A stretch of 16,700 bases of DNA. Origin: an uncultured Cryptobacterium sp. GTDB lineage: Bacteria; Actinomycetota; Coriobacteriia; Coriobacteriales; Eggerthellaceae. Where the stretch lies: NCBI GenBank assembly GCA_900554685.1, contig USIG01000026.1:1-16700 (forward strand). Direction: 5' to 3'. Below are positions 7,566-13,902 of this stretch, piece by piece. How positions within the stretch are numbered: the first letter of the stretch is position 1; the number at the start of each line of letters is the position of its first letter. The position numbers and the translations under genes are program-made. A model generated the notes under the pieces. The model was not told the DNA's origin, made no database searches, and was given only the letters and a program-made list of their open reading frames with translations.

Positions 7566-7837
7566 TCCTACGTATCTATTTCGGTTACTGGTTGTTTTGA
7601 TTGTTGATTTACCATAGTCCGTCTTTAAATAACCATCCAAAGAGCTCATTAGATCCACGTTAATAGCGGTTTTCATAACAAGCTGAACGAAATTGGGTTT
7701 CATAGGATCTATATGGTAAATAGGAAAACTTTGGGTTATAGGCCAAAACTTTCACGAAACGATTCTAGCTTTGTGGGATTTCCGCGGGATCATTCCGGCC
7801 AAATTCCGGCCTTTTTGCACGATTTCTCACCATACAT
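7566..7837. other. Intergenic region with no supported gene
   Basis: This stretch lies between the importer control region and the tRNA-Val terminator. It has no convincing gene. A minus-strand frame of 53 codons (ATG at 7703, stop at 7542) has no ribosome site and runs into the operator half-sites. A doubled CCGGCC (about 7796-7812) followed by TTTTT gives at best a 4-bp stem on the plus strand. I see no sign of an insertion sequence or of a duplicated tRNA end marking an integrated element. Confidence 0.6.
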
Positions 7838-7866
7838 AAGAAAAGCCAGAAGCGAACAAGCTTCTG
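7838..7866 (-). terminator. Rho-independent terminator of tRNA-Val
   Basis: On the minus strand, CAGAAGC-TTGTTC-GCTTCTG forms a 7-bp stem with a 6-nt loop, followed by a T-rich stretch (GGCTTTTCTT). It begins about 14 nt after the encoded CCA end of the tRNA gene, in the right orientation to end its transcript. Confidence 0.75.
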
Positions 7867-7880
7867 ACCAGCAGTTTCAA

Positions 7881-7955
7881 TGGTGGGCGATAGTGGTTTC
7901 GAACCACTGACCTCCACCGTGTCAAGGTGGCGCTCTCCCCCTGAGCTAATCGCCC
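7881..7955 (-). tRNA. tRNA-Val (anticodon GAC)
   Basis: This is a complete 75-nt cloverleaf that includes a genome-encoded 3' CCA. The acceptor stem is GGCGAT-type pairing (GGGCGAT with ATCGCCC), the D arm has TAGCTCAG and the T arm has GGTTCGAAACC. The anticodon arm is CCACC-TTGACAC-GGTGG. Its loop reads GAC at 7921-7923, decoding GUC and GUU valine codons. It stands as a single gene with its own promoter upstream (7982-8009) and an intrinsic terminator downstream. No duplicated 3' end marking an integrated element is visible in the window. Confidence 0.97.
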
Positions 7956-7981
7956 GATCTCAAAATTATCAGCGACTAGAT

Positions 7982-8009
7982 ACTTTACCAGAAGAAACCG
8001 TATCGTCAA
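7982..8009 (-). promoter_or_regulatory. Promoter of tRNA-Val
   Basis: On the minus strand, TTGACG (8004-8009) and TAAAGT (7982-7987) are 16 nt apart. They lie about 27 nt upstream of the tRNA 5' end, as expected for a short leader removed by RNase P. The -35 matches 5 of 6 consensus bases and the -10 matches 4 of 6. The rest of the gap up to 8283 holds only the presumed control region of the divergent LysR gene, including TATATT at 8211-8216. Confidence 0.55.
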
Positions 8010-8283
8010 TACACTAATTGTCTATTGTAAGTTCAATCCAAACTTTATTATTACTCTCTTTGTCAATAAACGCCTGGTCATCGTACCTAGTACCTAAAAT
8101 TCCTAAAACAGCACTTCGCTTAGCTGATCACCCCAAAATGCAACCTCTACCAAACCGTGAAACGAGAATCTGCTATCATTCTTAAACTTCAGAGTGGTAT
8201 GCGCTAAAGTTATATTTAGTAGTTCCTCTGTGATGAGTAAATAACTTGCAAAACAGCCAATCGAAAGACAAGGGCACATGACT

Positions 8284-9237
8284 ATGCACACTAATATTTC
8301 TCTCCAACAACTTCGCTATATTATTGAAGTTGCCGAATGCGGATCTATTAATGCAGCAAGTCAACAGCTCTATGTTTCTCAGCCCACCCTCTCCGCCACC
8401 ATCAAAGACACTGAGCAGGAACTGGGTATTTCAATTTTCAATCGAACCAATCGCGGAATCACTCTCACCAATGAAGGAACCGAGTTTATTGGTTATGCGC
8501 GTCAAATCTTAGAGCAATTTGACTTATTTGAAGCGCGCTACACCAACACCCACTCCTCTCGCGGCGGAAGGCTTTCCGTATCATCGCAGCACTATGCTTT
8601 TTGCGTACAGGCTTTTGTAGACCTTGCAGAAGAGTACGAAGAAAATGAATACGATTTTTCTTTGCGAGAGACCCGCACCGCAGACATCATTGAAGATGTA
8701 AAAGACTACCGAAGCGAACTTGGAATACTCTACTTGAGCGATTTCAACTCGAAAGTACTTACCAAAGCTTTCAGTGATGCAGGGCTTACTTTCACACCTC
8801 TTTTTCAAGCGCATCCCCATGTTTTTGTAGGCAAACATCATCCCCTTGCCCAGTGCCAAAGCCTAACCCCAGACGATCTTCAGGATTATCCTCGCTATTC
8901 GTTTGAGCAGGGTACCAACAACTCTTTTTTCTTTTCTGAAGAACCCTTAAGCCACTTACCTCATCGTCAAAATATTACCTATTCCGACCGAGGCACTCTT
9001 ACCAATTTGCTCACCAACCATAATGGCTACACCATCTCTACCGGCGTCCGAAGCGGTGAAATGGGTCAAAGCGACATCGTAGCAATACCTCTTGAGGTAG
9101 ATGAAACTATGACGGTAGGATACGTCTATCATGCAGAACGTTCGCTCTCGCCTCTCGCAAAACGTTATCTAGAGAAATTACGTGCCCACATCGAAGCAAA
9201 CCCCACGGTAAGCACCTACTACCCCTACAAGCAATAA
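8284..9237 (+). CDS. LysR-type transcriptional regulator
   Basis: This is a DNA-binding regulator of 317 residues, typical LysR length. The N-terminal winged helix-turn-helix reads SLQQLRYIIEVAECGSIN then AASQQLYVSQPTLSATIK, and closes with ELGISIFNRTNRGITLT. A linker helix and an effector-binding domain make up the rest. I chose the ATG at 8284 because AAGGG (8270-8274) lies 9 nt upstream; the ATG at 8278 would leave only 3 nt. The target is not evident. The gene faces away from the tRNA and converges with the cysteine desulfurase gene, so it has no divergent partner of the usual LysR kind. Its role in the FDH or transporter loci cannot be judged from sequence. Confidence 0.93.
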   Translation: MHTNISLQQLRYIIEVAECGSINAASQQLYVSQPTLSATIKDTEQELGISIFNRTNRGITLTNEGTEFIGYARQILEQFDLFEARYTNTHSSRGGRLSVSSQHYAFCVQAFVDLAEEYEENEYDFSLRETRTADIIEDVKDYRSELGILYLSDFNSKVLTKAFSDAGLTFTPLFQAHPHVFVGKHHPLAQCQSLTPDDLQDYPRYSFEQGTNNSFFFSEEPLSHLPHRQNITYSDRGTLTNLLTNHNGYTISTGVRSGEMGQSDIVAIPLEVDETMTVGYVYHAERSLSPLAKRYLEKLRAHIEANPTVSTYYPYKQ

Positions 9238-9293
9238 GCCCCCTCTTCTGATCTTTGTGCTAGGGCGCCTTTTCGGTTCTTTGCGTACGAACC

Positions 9294-9325
9294 TCTTGGG
9301 TCTTGGGTCTTGGGTCTTGGGTCTT
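9294..9325 (+). repeat. Heptanucleotide tandem repeat forming a G-quadruplex motif
   Basis: TCTTGGG is repeated four times exactly (9294-9321) and followed by a partial TCTT. The four GGG runs, each separated by TCTT, give a canonical G3-N4-G3-N4-G3-N4-G3 quadruplex motif on the plus strand (9298-9321). It lies 56 bp after the LysR stop and 20 bp from the end of the convergent cysteine desulfurase gene. It would appear as G-rich RNA in LysR read-through and as C-rich RNA in the opposite transcript. A weak GGTTC/GAACC inverted repeat (9275-9293) precedes it. No conventional terminator is visible in this convergent gap. Confidence 0.85.
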
Positions 9326-9340
9326 TTGAGTGTAGTAATT

Positions 9341-10543
9341 TTAGGTATTCGATAGCCCGTTCAATCCGTTTTCCCTACAAAAACAGCTAAGCGTTTGCAC
9401 AAACCGCTCCACATCACAACGTTTAGTATCGTAGCCAAAACTTATACGAAGAGTGTTTTTTCCCAACGAAAGAGGAATGCCTGCAGCTTGCAGGGATAAA
9501 GGATGTTTAGGACGCCAAGTGCCCGGAGCTACCGTCTTGTGGTTTGATTCGCAAGCCGCTGCCTTCGAAACATAAATGCCCTTATCGCTTAAGTAACTCA
9601 GTGCTTTGTCATTTTTCATACCAGGCACACTAATATTGCATATATAAGCAGAACCGTCCTCGCGCGAATTGATAATAACTGAAGGAATTTCTTCGCGTAA
9701 TCGGCAAACAGTATACTTCCATATATCGCGCATTGCTTTATTGTCAGCCTCACGATTGAGATAGGTAAGCCTCATTGCCTCAGCAAAACCAGCAATAAGA
9801 AAGACCGCTTCTGTTCCAGAACGAAGCCCCCGTTCTTGGCCTCCCCCGAAAGCTGTCGTAAACATTTTTGTACCACGTGCTACATACAATGCGCCGATTC
9901 CTTTTGGTCCCCCAATCTTATGAGCTGAAAATGAAGCAAGATCTACGCCCCATTCATGAAGCGGTAACTCTATTTTCCCCAAAGCTTGAACTGCATCGGT
10001 ATGAACAAGAGCATCAGGGGCATACCTATCACGTAAACGGCACACATCAGCTATTGGCATACGATATCCCAGCTCATTTTGCACCGCCATCACCGAAGCA
10101 AGCGAGGTTTTCTGCTTAAAAAACTGTTCACATGCCTGCAAATCAAAGTCGCCCGCGATCGCATCAACATAGGAAACGCTCCATCCTTCACGCTTTAAAC
10201 CACGAATAGAACGTGTAACGGAAGGGTGCTCAAGAGCTGATGTAATTATCTGACCAGCATCTATTCCTCGTGCCCGACAGGCTCCCCGAATAGCAAGATT
10301 ATTTGACTCTGTGCCACCAGAAGTGAAATAAATCTCATCAGGATAGACAGAAAGAGCATGAGCGATAAGTTCGCGACTTTCCTCCAACAAAGCATGCGCT
10401 TTTTTTCCAAGCGCATGAAGAGCTGAAGCGTTGCCGTAATCCTCTTCGAGCACTTTTTGCATAACGCGTATAACTTCAGGTCGAGGTTTTGTTGTAGAAG
10501 CGTTATCAAGATACGTCACGGTATCTGGTATATCGCAGCCCAT
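9341..10543 (-). CDS. Cysteine desulfurase (NifS/IscS family)
   Basis: This is a PLP-dependent aminotransferase-fold enzyme that removes sulfur from cysteine (or selenium from selenocysteine), 400 residues, normal length. The opening is YLDNASTT (11-18). SGGTESNN (75-82) binds the cofactor phosphate, EHPSV contains H106, and SFSAHKIGGPKG has the PLP lysine at K209. GGGQERGLRSGTE (233-245) is diagnostic of the family. The persulfide-forming Cys is in the mobile loop KAAACESN (C331). The ATG follows GAGAGG at about 8 nt. It is the last gene of the formate dehydrogenase island, 100 bp after the ModE-like gene. In E. coli, IscS passes sulfur to FdhD for sulfuration of the formate dehydrogenase cofactor, so a dedicated role here is attractive but inferred. 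No scaffold (IscU) or FdhD gene lies in the window. Confidence 0.92.
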   Translation of the reverse strand: MGCDIPDTVTYLDNASTTKPRPEVIRVMQKVLEEDYGNASALHALGKKAHALLEESRELIAHALSVYPDEIYFTSGGTESNNLAIRGACRARGIDAGQIITSALEHPSVTRSIRGLKREGWSVSYVDAIAGDFDLQACEQFFKQKTSLASVMAVQNELGYRMPIADVCRLRDRYAPDALVHTDAVQALGKIELPLHEWGVDLASFSAHKIGGPKGIGALYVARGTKMFTTAFGGGQERGLRSGTEAVFLIAGFAEAMRLTYLNREADNKAMRDIWKYTVCRLREEIPSVIINSREDGSAYICNISVPGMKNDKALSYLSDKGIYVSKAAACESNHKTVAPGTWRPKHPLSLQAAGIPLSLGKNTLRISFGYDTKRCDVERFVQTLSCFCRENGLNGLSNT

Positions 10544-10643
10544 ACTTCTAGCCTCTCTTACGATGATTCATTCATTAGTCTGTGTGTTTCATAAGCTGTG
10601 CGATGTTTAGAGCAAACAACGTGATCACAGACATAGCAATTAC

Positions 10644-11099
10644 TTATCGGGTTACCACATGCCGTTCAATTGAGCGAACCTGCGCAATTAATTCCGGAGA
10701 AGCCTTTTTACCTATATGTTCTGGAGCTTCGGGAAGAAAAAGACCCTCTTTTTCGCACTCTTCAAAGGCTCGGTCAAGCGCCTCAGATGCTTTTTGCGCT
10801 AATTCATCTTCAACCTGACGAAATATCGTTACTAAAGCTCTGCCTTCTTTTGTCAAGGATGATCCACTTGCTCCTTGTCGAATAAACAGCTTTAGTCCAA
10901 GAGCCTCTTCGGTCTTCTTGACGATACGCCACGCTTTGCTGTAAGCCATACCCATATCCTGCGCAGCACGATTCAACGAGCCTAATCGATCAACTCCTTG
11001 GCAAAGCTCAATAACTCCCAGACCTAAACCAAGAGCTTGATCCGAATCATTTGTTTGTAAAAACAACTTAACTCGCGCCGTTACATCGCTGCGCTGCAT
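10644..11099 (-). CDS. ModE-like winged-helix regulator without molybdate-binding domain
   Basis: This is a 151-residue DNA-binding protein matching the ModE N-terminal (LysR-type) winged-helix domain. Key block: GSLNRAAQDMGMAYSKAW (40-57), then RIVKKTEEALG, and a wing with GSSLTKEGRAL (79-89). ModE proteins of the E. coli type carry two C-terminal MOP/TOBE molybdate-binding domains. Here only about 60 residues follow the wing, largely helical and charged, so molybdate sensing must be absent or done otherwise. The ATG follows GAGGAGGG at 9 nt. It sits between fdhE and the cysteine desulfurase gene, all on the same strand, so it may control molybdenum-enzyme genes such as this FDH locus. Two tandem palindromes directly upstream (11146-11193) could be its operator. 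Confidence 0.85.
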   Translation of the reverse strand: MQRSDVTARVKLFLQTNDSDQALGLGLGVIELCQGVDRLGSLNRAAQDMGMAYSKAWRIVKKTEEALGLKLFIRQGASGSSLTKEGRALVTIFRQVEDELAQKASEALDRAFEECEKEGLFLPEAPEHIGKKASPELIAQVRSIERHVVTR

Positions 11100-11145
11100 A
11101 ACTTTAAGCCCTCCTCAAGCACTCAAGCGTATGCTTAAACAAATA

Positions 11146-11193
11146 TGTTTGCTAAACCCGATACCTCACTGTTTACTAAACCGATACCTCACT
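11146..11193. repeat. Two tandem 24-25 bp repeats with palindromic core (putative operator)
   Basis: A unit reading TGTTTRCTAAAC(C)CGATACCTCACT occurs twice head to tail, at 11146-11170 and 11170-11193, differing by one substitution and one base of length. Each unit contains a short palindrome: GTTTGCTAAAC (11147-11157) and the perfect GTTTACTAAAC (11171-11181), 24 bp apart. The block lies 47-94 bp upstream of the ModE-like start, and its second copy runs into the fdhE stop codon. Paired palindromes about two helical turns apart are typical of a regulator binding site. I recognise no published motif. Confidence 0.6.
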
Positions 11194-12109
11194 AGTTTTT
11201 ATGCTCTGTAGTATCTAAGCCCTGGAAACGTGGGTCATGAGCGATAGCATCAAGTCGGGCTGTAACAACTTCTTCGACTTCATACGAAAAAGGCATAAGA
11301 GATTCTTCCAAAAATACGCTTCGAATATATCGGCCACACTCATCGCATGTTGCAATACGATGACCATCATCGCCCTCCACATTAAAGTAATGAAGATGAC
11401 CTTGATTGCGGGTTCCGCAGCGAGCACAACGAATACGCTCAAAATCCCACACGGTGCCACACTGCTGGCAATACAAAGTCCTTCCTCTTCCATCAGTTGG
11501 ACTATCGGCACCTCCCACTTTAGCGAGAGCGGGTTCACTTCCGCAAACCGGGCAACGAAGAGGATGATGATGGCATTCATCCCCTGTTGGAAAGCTCTCC
11601 TTCACAATATGCGCAATACCTTCCAATTCCACTCGAAGCGAGAGCATCGCAATCAGAACAACCGGAGAGACAAGCGCTTTGTTCTCAAATAACCCTTGTG
11701 TGCGCTCGAGCGTTTGCTCCAAAAACAGCTCAGGATTTTTTCCCGCCTGCTCCAACGCTTCATCAGGTATTATCTGCAGAAAATCCATCGCAGAAAGTAC
11801 TACTGTATCCTCTTTTGAAAGCACCTGGGCTTGAACTACATAATCTCGTAAAGCACTACAAATCGTCCTAAAACGATCTTCCTGCAGTTTGACAGGCGCA
11901 ATGCTTAAAATTGGCTGATCATTATTCCATGCCTCGAGTATCTCTTGATCAGATGGCACCTGATAGTGCTTTGCTGCAGTAAGCGGGCCTGTCGACCATC
12001 GATCCATCTCTTCCCAGAGTCCTTCGAAAAAAGCAAGACGCGCTTTGTCTGCCTCATCGAGTGTTTTGTTATAAGAATCAATCACACGATGGATTAATTT
12101 CAGGTTCAT
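11192..12109 (-). CDS. fdhE: Formate dehydrogenase accessory protein FdhE
   Basis: This is a cytoplasmic maturation factor for Tat-exported respiratory formate dehydrogenases, 305 residues, the usual length. FdhE binds the catalytic subunit before export. The N-terminal half is helical. The C-terminal half carries four CxxC knuckles of the rubredoxin/zinc-ribbon type: CPVC (186-189), CQQC (214-217), CARC (228-231) and CDEC (255-258). Typical blocks include 'RCPVCGSEP', 'TLYCQQCGTVW' and 'CARCG...HYF'. The ATG follows AAGGGGA at 7 nt. It lies about 105 bp after the cytochrome b subunit, with a strong hairpin in between, in the same direction as the three structural genes. Its presence supports a Mo/W-bisPGD enzyme acting outside the membrane. 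Confidence 0.92.
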   Translation of the reverse strand: MNLKLIHRVIDSYNKTLDEADKARLAFFEGLWEEMDRWSTGPLTAAKHYQVPSDQEILEAWNNDQPILSIAPVKLQEDRFRTICSALRDYVVQAQVLSKEDTVVLSAMDFLQIIPDEALEQAGKNPELFLEQTLERTQGLFENKALVSPVVLIAMLSLRVELEGIAHIVKESFPTGDECHHHPLRCPVCGSEPALAKVGGADSPTDGRGRTLYCQQCGTVWDFERIRCARCGTRNQGHLHYFNVEGDDGHRIATCDECGRYIRSVFLEESLMPFSYEVEEVVTARLDAIAHDPRFQGLDTTEHKN

Positions 12110-12141
12110 AAATTAGTCCCCTTACCGTAAAAGGTTGAACA

Positions 12142-12169
12142 AGGCCACCTTACAGATGCAAGGTGGCCT
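12142..12169 (-). other. Strong intergenic hairpin between cytochrome b subunit and fdhE
   Basis: AGGCCACCTT and AAGGTGGCCT form a perfect 10-bp stem around an 8-nt loop, 45 bp after the cytochrome b stop and 33 bp before the fdhE start. On the transcribed (minus) strand the stem is followed by TTGTTCAACCTTTT, not a clean T run. It looks more like a partial terminator or an mRNA-stabilising/processing element that lowers fdhE output relative to the structural genes than a full stop. Confidence 0.7.
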
Positions 12170-12213
12170 CCTTTCCTGAGAAGTATCAACTGCGCTTATC
12201 GATTGCAGTTTTG

Positions 12214-12975
12214 TTACTTCTCAATGATGTTTTCGCCTTTGTCAATTTCTTTACGTGCCCAGTGGCCCCAGTGATAAAGCGCATCAGACTCTGATACATA
12301 TCCGTCGCCCCACATCAATTTCCAAGTACGACGATAAGGCTGGAACAAACCGGATCCCAAGAAAATGTGAGCCAGGCCAAACACAGCAATAAGCAAGAAA
12401 CCAATATCGTGAATGAAAAGTACAACCGCATAAGCTGACCCAGGGAGGGTAAAGATGGTGGTACCAAGCAGCATAATTACGCCCGTAATACCCATCACAG
12501 CGCCCGAGAACCACAACATGCCATCTGCGAAACGCTGACCACTCTTGGTTTCATCCTGATCAGGCATATGAATCCATTTAGCCAAGAACAGATAAGGCAA
12601 AAACAGAATCATCCATTTCTTGTCATCGGAATTCCACTTTGCAAACAGCTCCTGAAAAATATGCTTTGCTCCTTTAGGAGATTTAAGAGCACTAATAAGA
12701 GGAACTGCTACAAACACCACGCCCAAAACACGATGGGACATGCGGAATACGAACACGATATCCGATCCAGCCATTTGCGTAAGCGGAGGAACAAAAACGA
12801 ACAAACCGCTAATACATAACCAGATACAGCAAATAACCGTAATGCCATGGGTTAAGCGAGCTTGAAGAGAATGTCGCTTAATATAGCGCTCAGTACCTTT
12901 GTTTTTACGTTCAGAAACAAACTGAGCATCCTTTTCGGCAGCTTCCGAAGAGACTTGAACCACTTTTTTACTCAT
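12214..12975 (-). CDS. fdnI: Formate dehydrogenase cytochrome b subunit (FdnI-like)
   Basis: This is the membrane subunit that takes electrons from the iron-sulfur subunit through b hemes to quinone. The protein has 253 residues from the ATG at 12975, chosen because GGGAGG lies 5 nt upstream; an in-frame ATG at 13020 lies inside the upstream gene and lacks such a site. A 40-residue charged cytoplasmic N-terminus is followed by four membrane segments (about 44-64, 74-95, 152-175, 180-210). Candidate heme ligands are H43 (RLTHGI), H81 (RMSHRV), H189 (LFIHDI) and H203 (GLAHIF). The pattern resembles FdnI/FdoI; the N-terminal extension is longer than in the E. coli protein. The start overlaps the iron-sulfur subunit stop by 8 nt, indicating coupled synthesis. 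Confidence 0.9.
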   Translation of the reverse strand: MSKKVVQVSSEAAEKDAQFVSERKNKGTERYIKRHSLQARLTHGITVICCIWLCISGLFVFVPPLTQMAGSDIVFVFRMSHRVLGVVFVAVPLISALKSPKGAKHIFQELFAKWNSDDKKWMILFLPYLFLAKWIHMPDQDETKSGQRFADGMLWFSGAVMGITGVIMLLGTTIFTLPGSAYAVVLFIHDIGFLLIAVFGLAHIFLGSGLFQPYRRTWKLMWGDGYVSESDALYHWGHWARKEIDKGENIIEK

Positions 12976-13888
12976 TGCGACCTCCCTTCCCAAGATTTTC
13001 AAAAATATGCTCTTTGACACTCATATCATCAGCAGGGTCGCCATGCTTTACCACTTCGCCTGTTTCAAGGTTGATAGTGTCTTCGGTTTCCTCGTTGTAT
13101 ACCAGTTTGTCGCGTTTATAACCAATACCGAGAGCGAACATAGCCGCAAGGCCAGCCACCGTAACACCAGTAACCACACCAGTAACAGGCTTGATAATCT
13201 CACTGAGCTGAGCAACGGGATTAATAGCAGGATCTGCTACCTGACCATGCGCTTCAACACCATATTTCAACACCTGAATAACGTGAAGACCATCCATCTG
13301 CGAATCGCCATATACAACAGCGTCCTCATATCCATGTTCGTGAAGCCATGCAACCCGCTCATTGGCGCGCTCAATCATTTCCTCACGGTCACCGAACTGC
13401 AGTGCCCCTGGCTGACAGGTAGTTACACAGGCAGGCTTCAAACCATTTTCGATACGATCAAGACAAGCCGTGCACTTGTTAATAGTGCCCTTTTCACCGT
13501 GATAACGCGGAACATTATAAGGACAGGCCGTTACACAGCGACGACATCCAATGCATTTTGACTCGTCCACCGAAACAAAACCGGTTTCTTCATCCTGGAA
13601 TAAAGCACCAGAAGGACAAACAGAAACACAACCAGCGTTGGTGCAATGCTGACAAGAACGACGTCCGAAGGCCCACTTTACTCCTTTAGGTCCCCCATCG
13701 TGTTCGGCAAACGTCATGATCAAACGCGTGTCACCATTCAAATCAGCTGGGTTTTGATAAGAACCCGTAAAGGTGTTCTCATTGGTTCCTGTAGGAGAAG
13801 GCAAATTGTTCCAACACTTGCAAGCAACCTGGCACCCCTTACATGCAGTGCATTTGGAGGAATCAAAATAAATTGCTTTTTCAGACAT
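12968..13888 (-). CDS. fdnH: Formate dehydrogenase iron-sulfur subunit (FdnH-like)
   Basis: This is the electron-transfer subunit, 306 residues, linking the catalytic subunit to cytochrome b. Sixteen cysteines form four [4Fe-4S] sites: C13/16/19/23, C79/82/87/91, C112/115/118/122 and C139/142/154/158. The last has the long spacing seen in FdnH-type proteins. A single hydrophobic segment at about 233-257 near the C-terminus is the membrane anchor expected for the FDH-N beta subunit, followed by a ~50-residue charged tail. There is no signal peptide, consistent with export as a complex on the catalytic subunit's Tat signal. The ATG follows AAGGAGG at about 9 nt and lies 14 nt after the catalytic subunit stop. 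It overlaps the cytochrome gene by 8 nt. Confidence 0.94.
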   Translation of the reverse strand: MSEKAIYFDSSKCTACKGCQVACKCWNNLPSPTGTNENTFTGSYQNPADLNGDTRLIMTFAEHDGGPKGVKWAFGRRSCQHCTNAGCVSVCPSGALFQDEETGFVSVDESKCIGCRRCVTACPYNVPRYHGEKGTINKCTACLDRIENGLKPACVTTCQPGALQFGDREEMIERANERVAWLHEHGYEDAVVYGDSQMDGLHVIQVLKYGVEAHGQVADPAINPVAQLSEIIKPVTGVVTGVTVAGLAAMFALGIGYKRDKLVYNEETEDTINLETGEVVKHGDPADDMSVKEHIFENLGKGGRNE

Positions 13889-13902
13889 ATGCTATCTCCT
13901 CC

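Noticed and set aside
7542..7703. 53-codon minus-strand frame between the importer operon and tRNA-Val
   Set aside because: It has no Shine-Dalgarno, no recognisable family, and overlaps the regulatory half-sites at its end. Probably chance or a decayed remnant.
7796..7817. Repeated CCGGCC followed by TTTTT as a plus-strand terminator
   Set aside because: The stem is only 4 bp and no plus-strand gene lies upstream that it could end.
7713..7910. 65-codon plus-strand frame across the tRNA region
   Set aside because: It runs antisense through the tRNA-Val gene and its terminator, so it is a chance frame.
7881..7955. tRNA-Val as an integration site for a mobile element
   Set aside because: No integrase gene and no second copy of the tRNA 3' end are visible in the window.
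8103..8291. 62-codon minus-strand frame upstream of the LysR gene
   Set aside because: It overlaps the LysR start and has an atypical Cys/Leu-rich composition; it is the shadow of the control region.
10578..10632. GTCTGTG / CACAGAC inverted repeat between the ModE-like and desulfurase genes
   Set aside because: The 7-bp arms are 41 nt apart with little internal pairing, so it could easily arise by chance.
12976..13020. 15-residue longer N-terminus of the cytochrome b subunit from the ATG at 13020
   Set aside because: It would overlap the iron-sulfur subunit gene by about 50 nt without a good ribosome site. The ATG at 12975 has GGGAGG at 5 nt.
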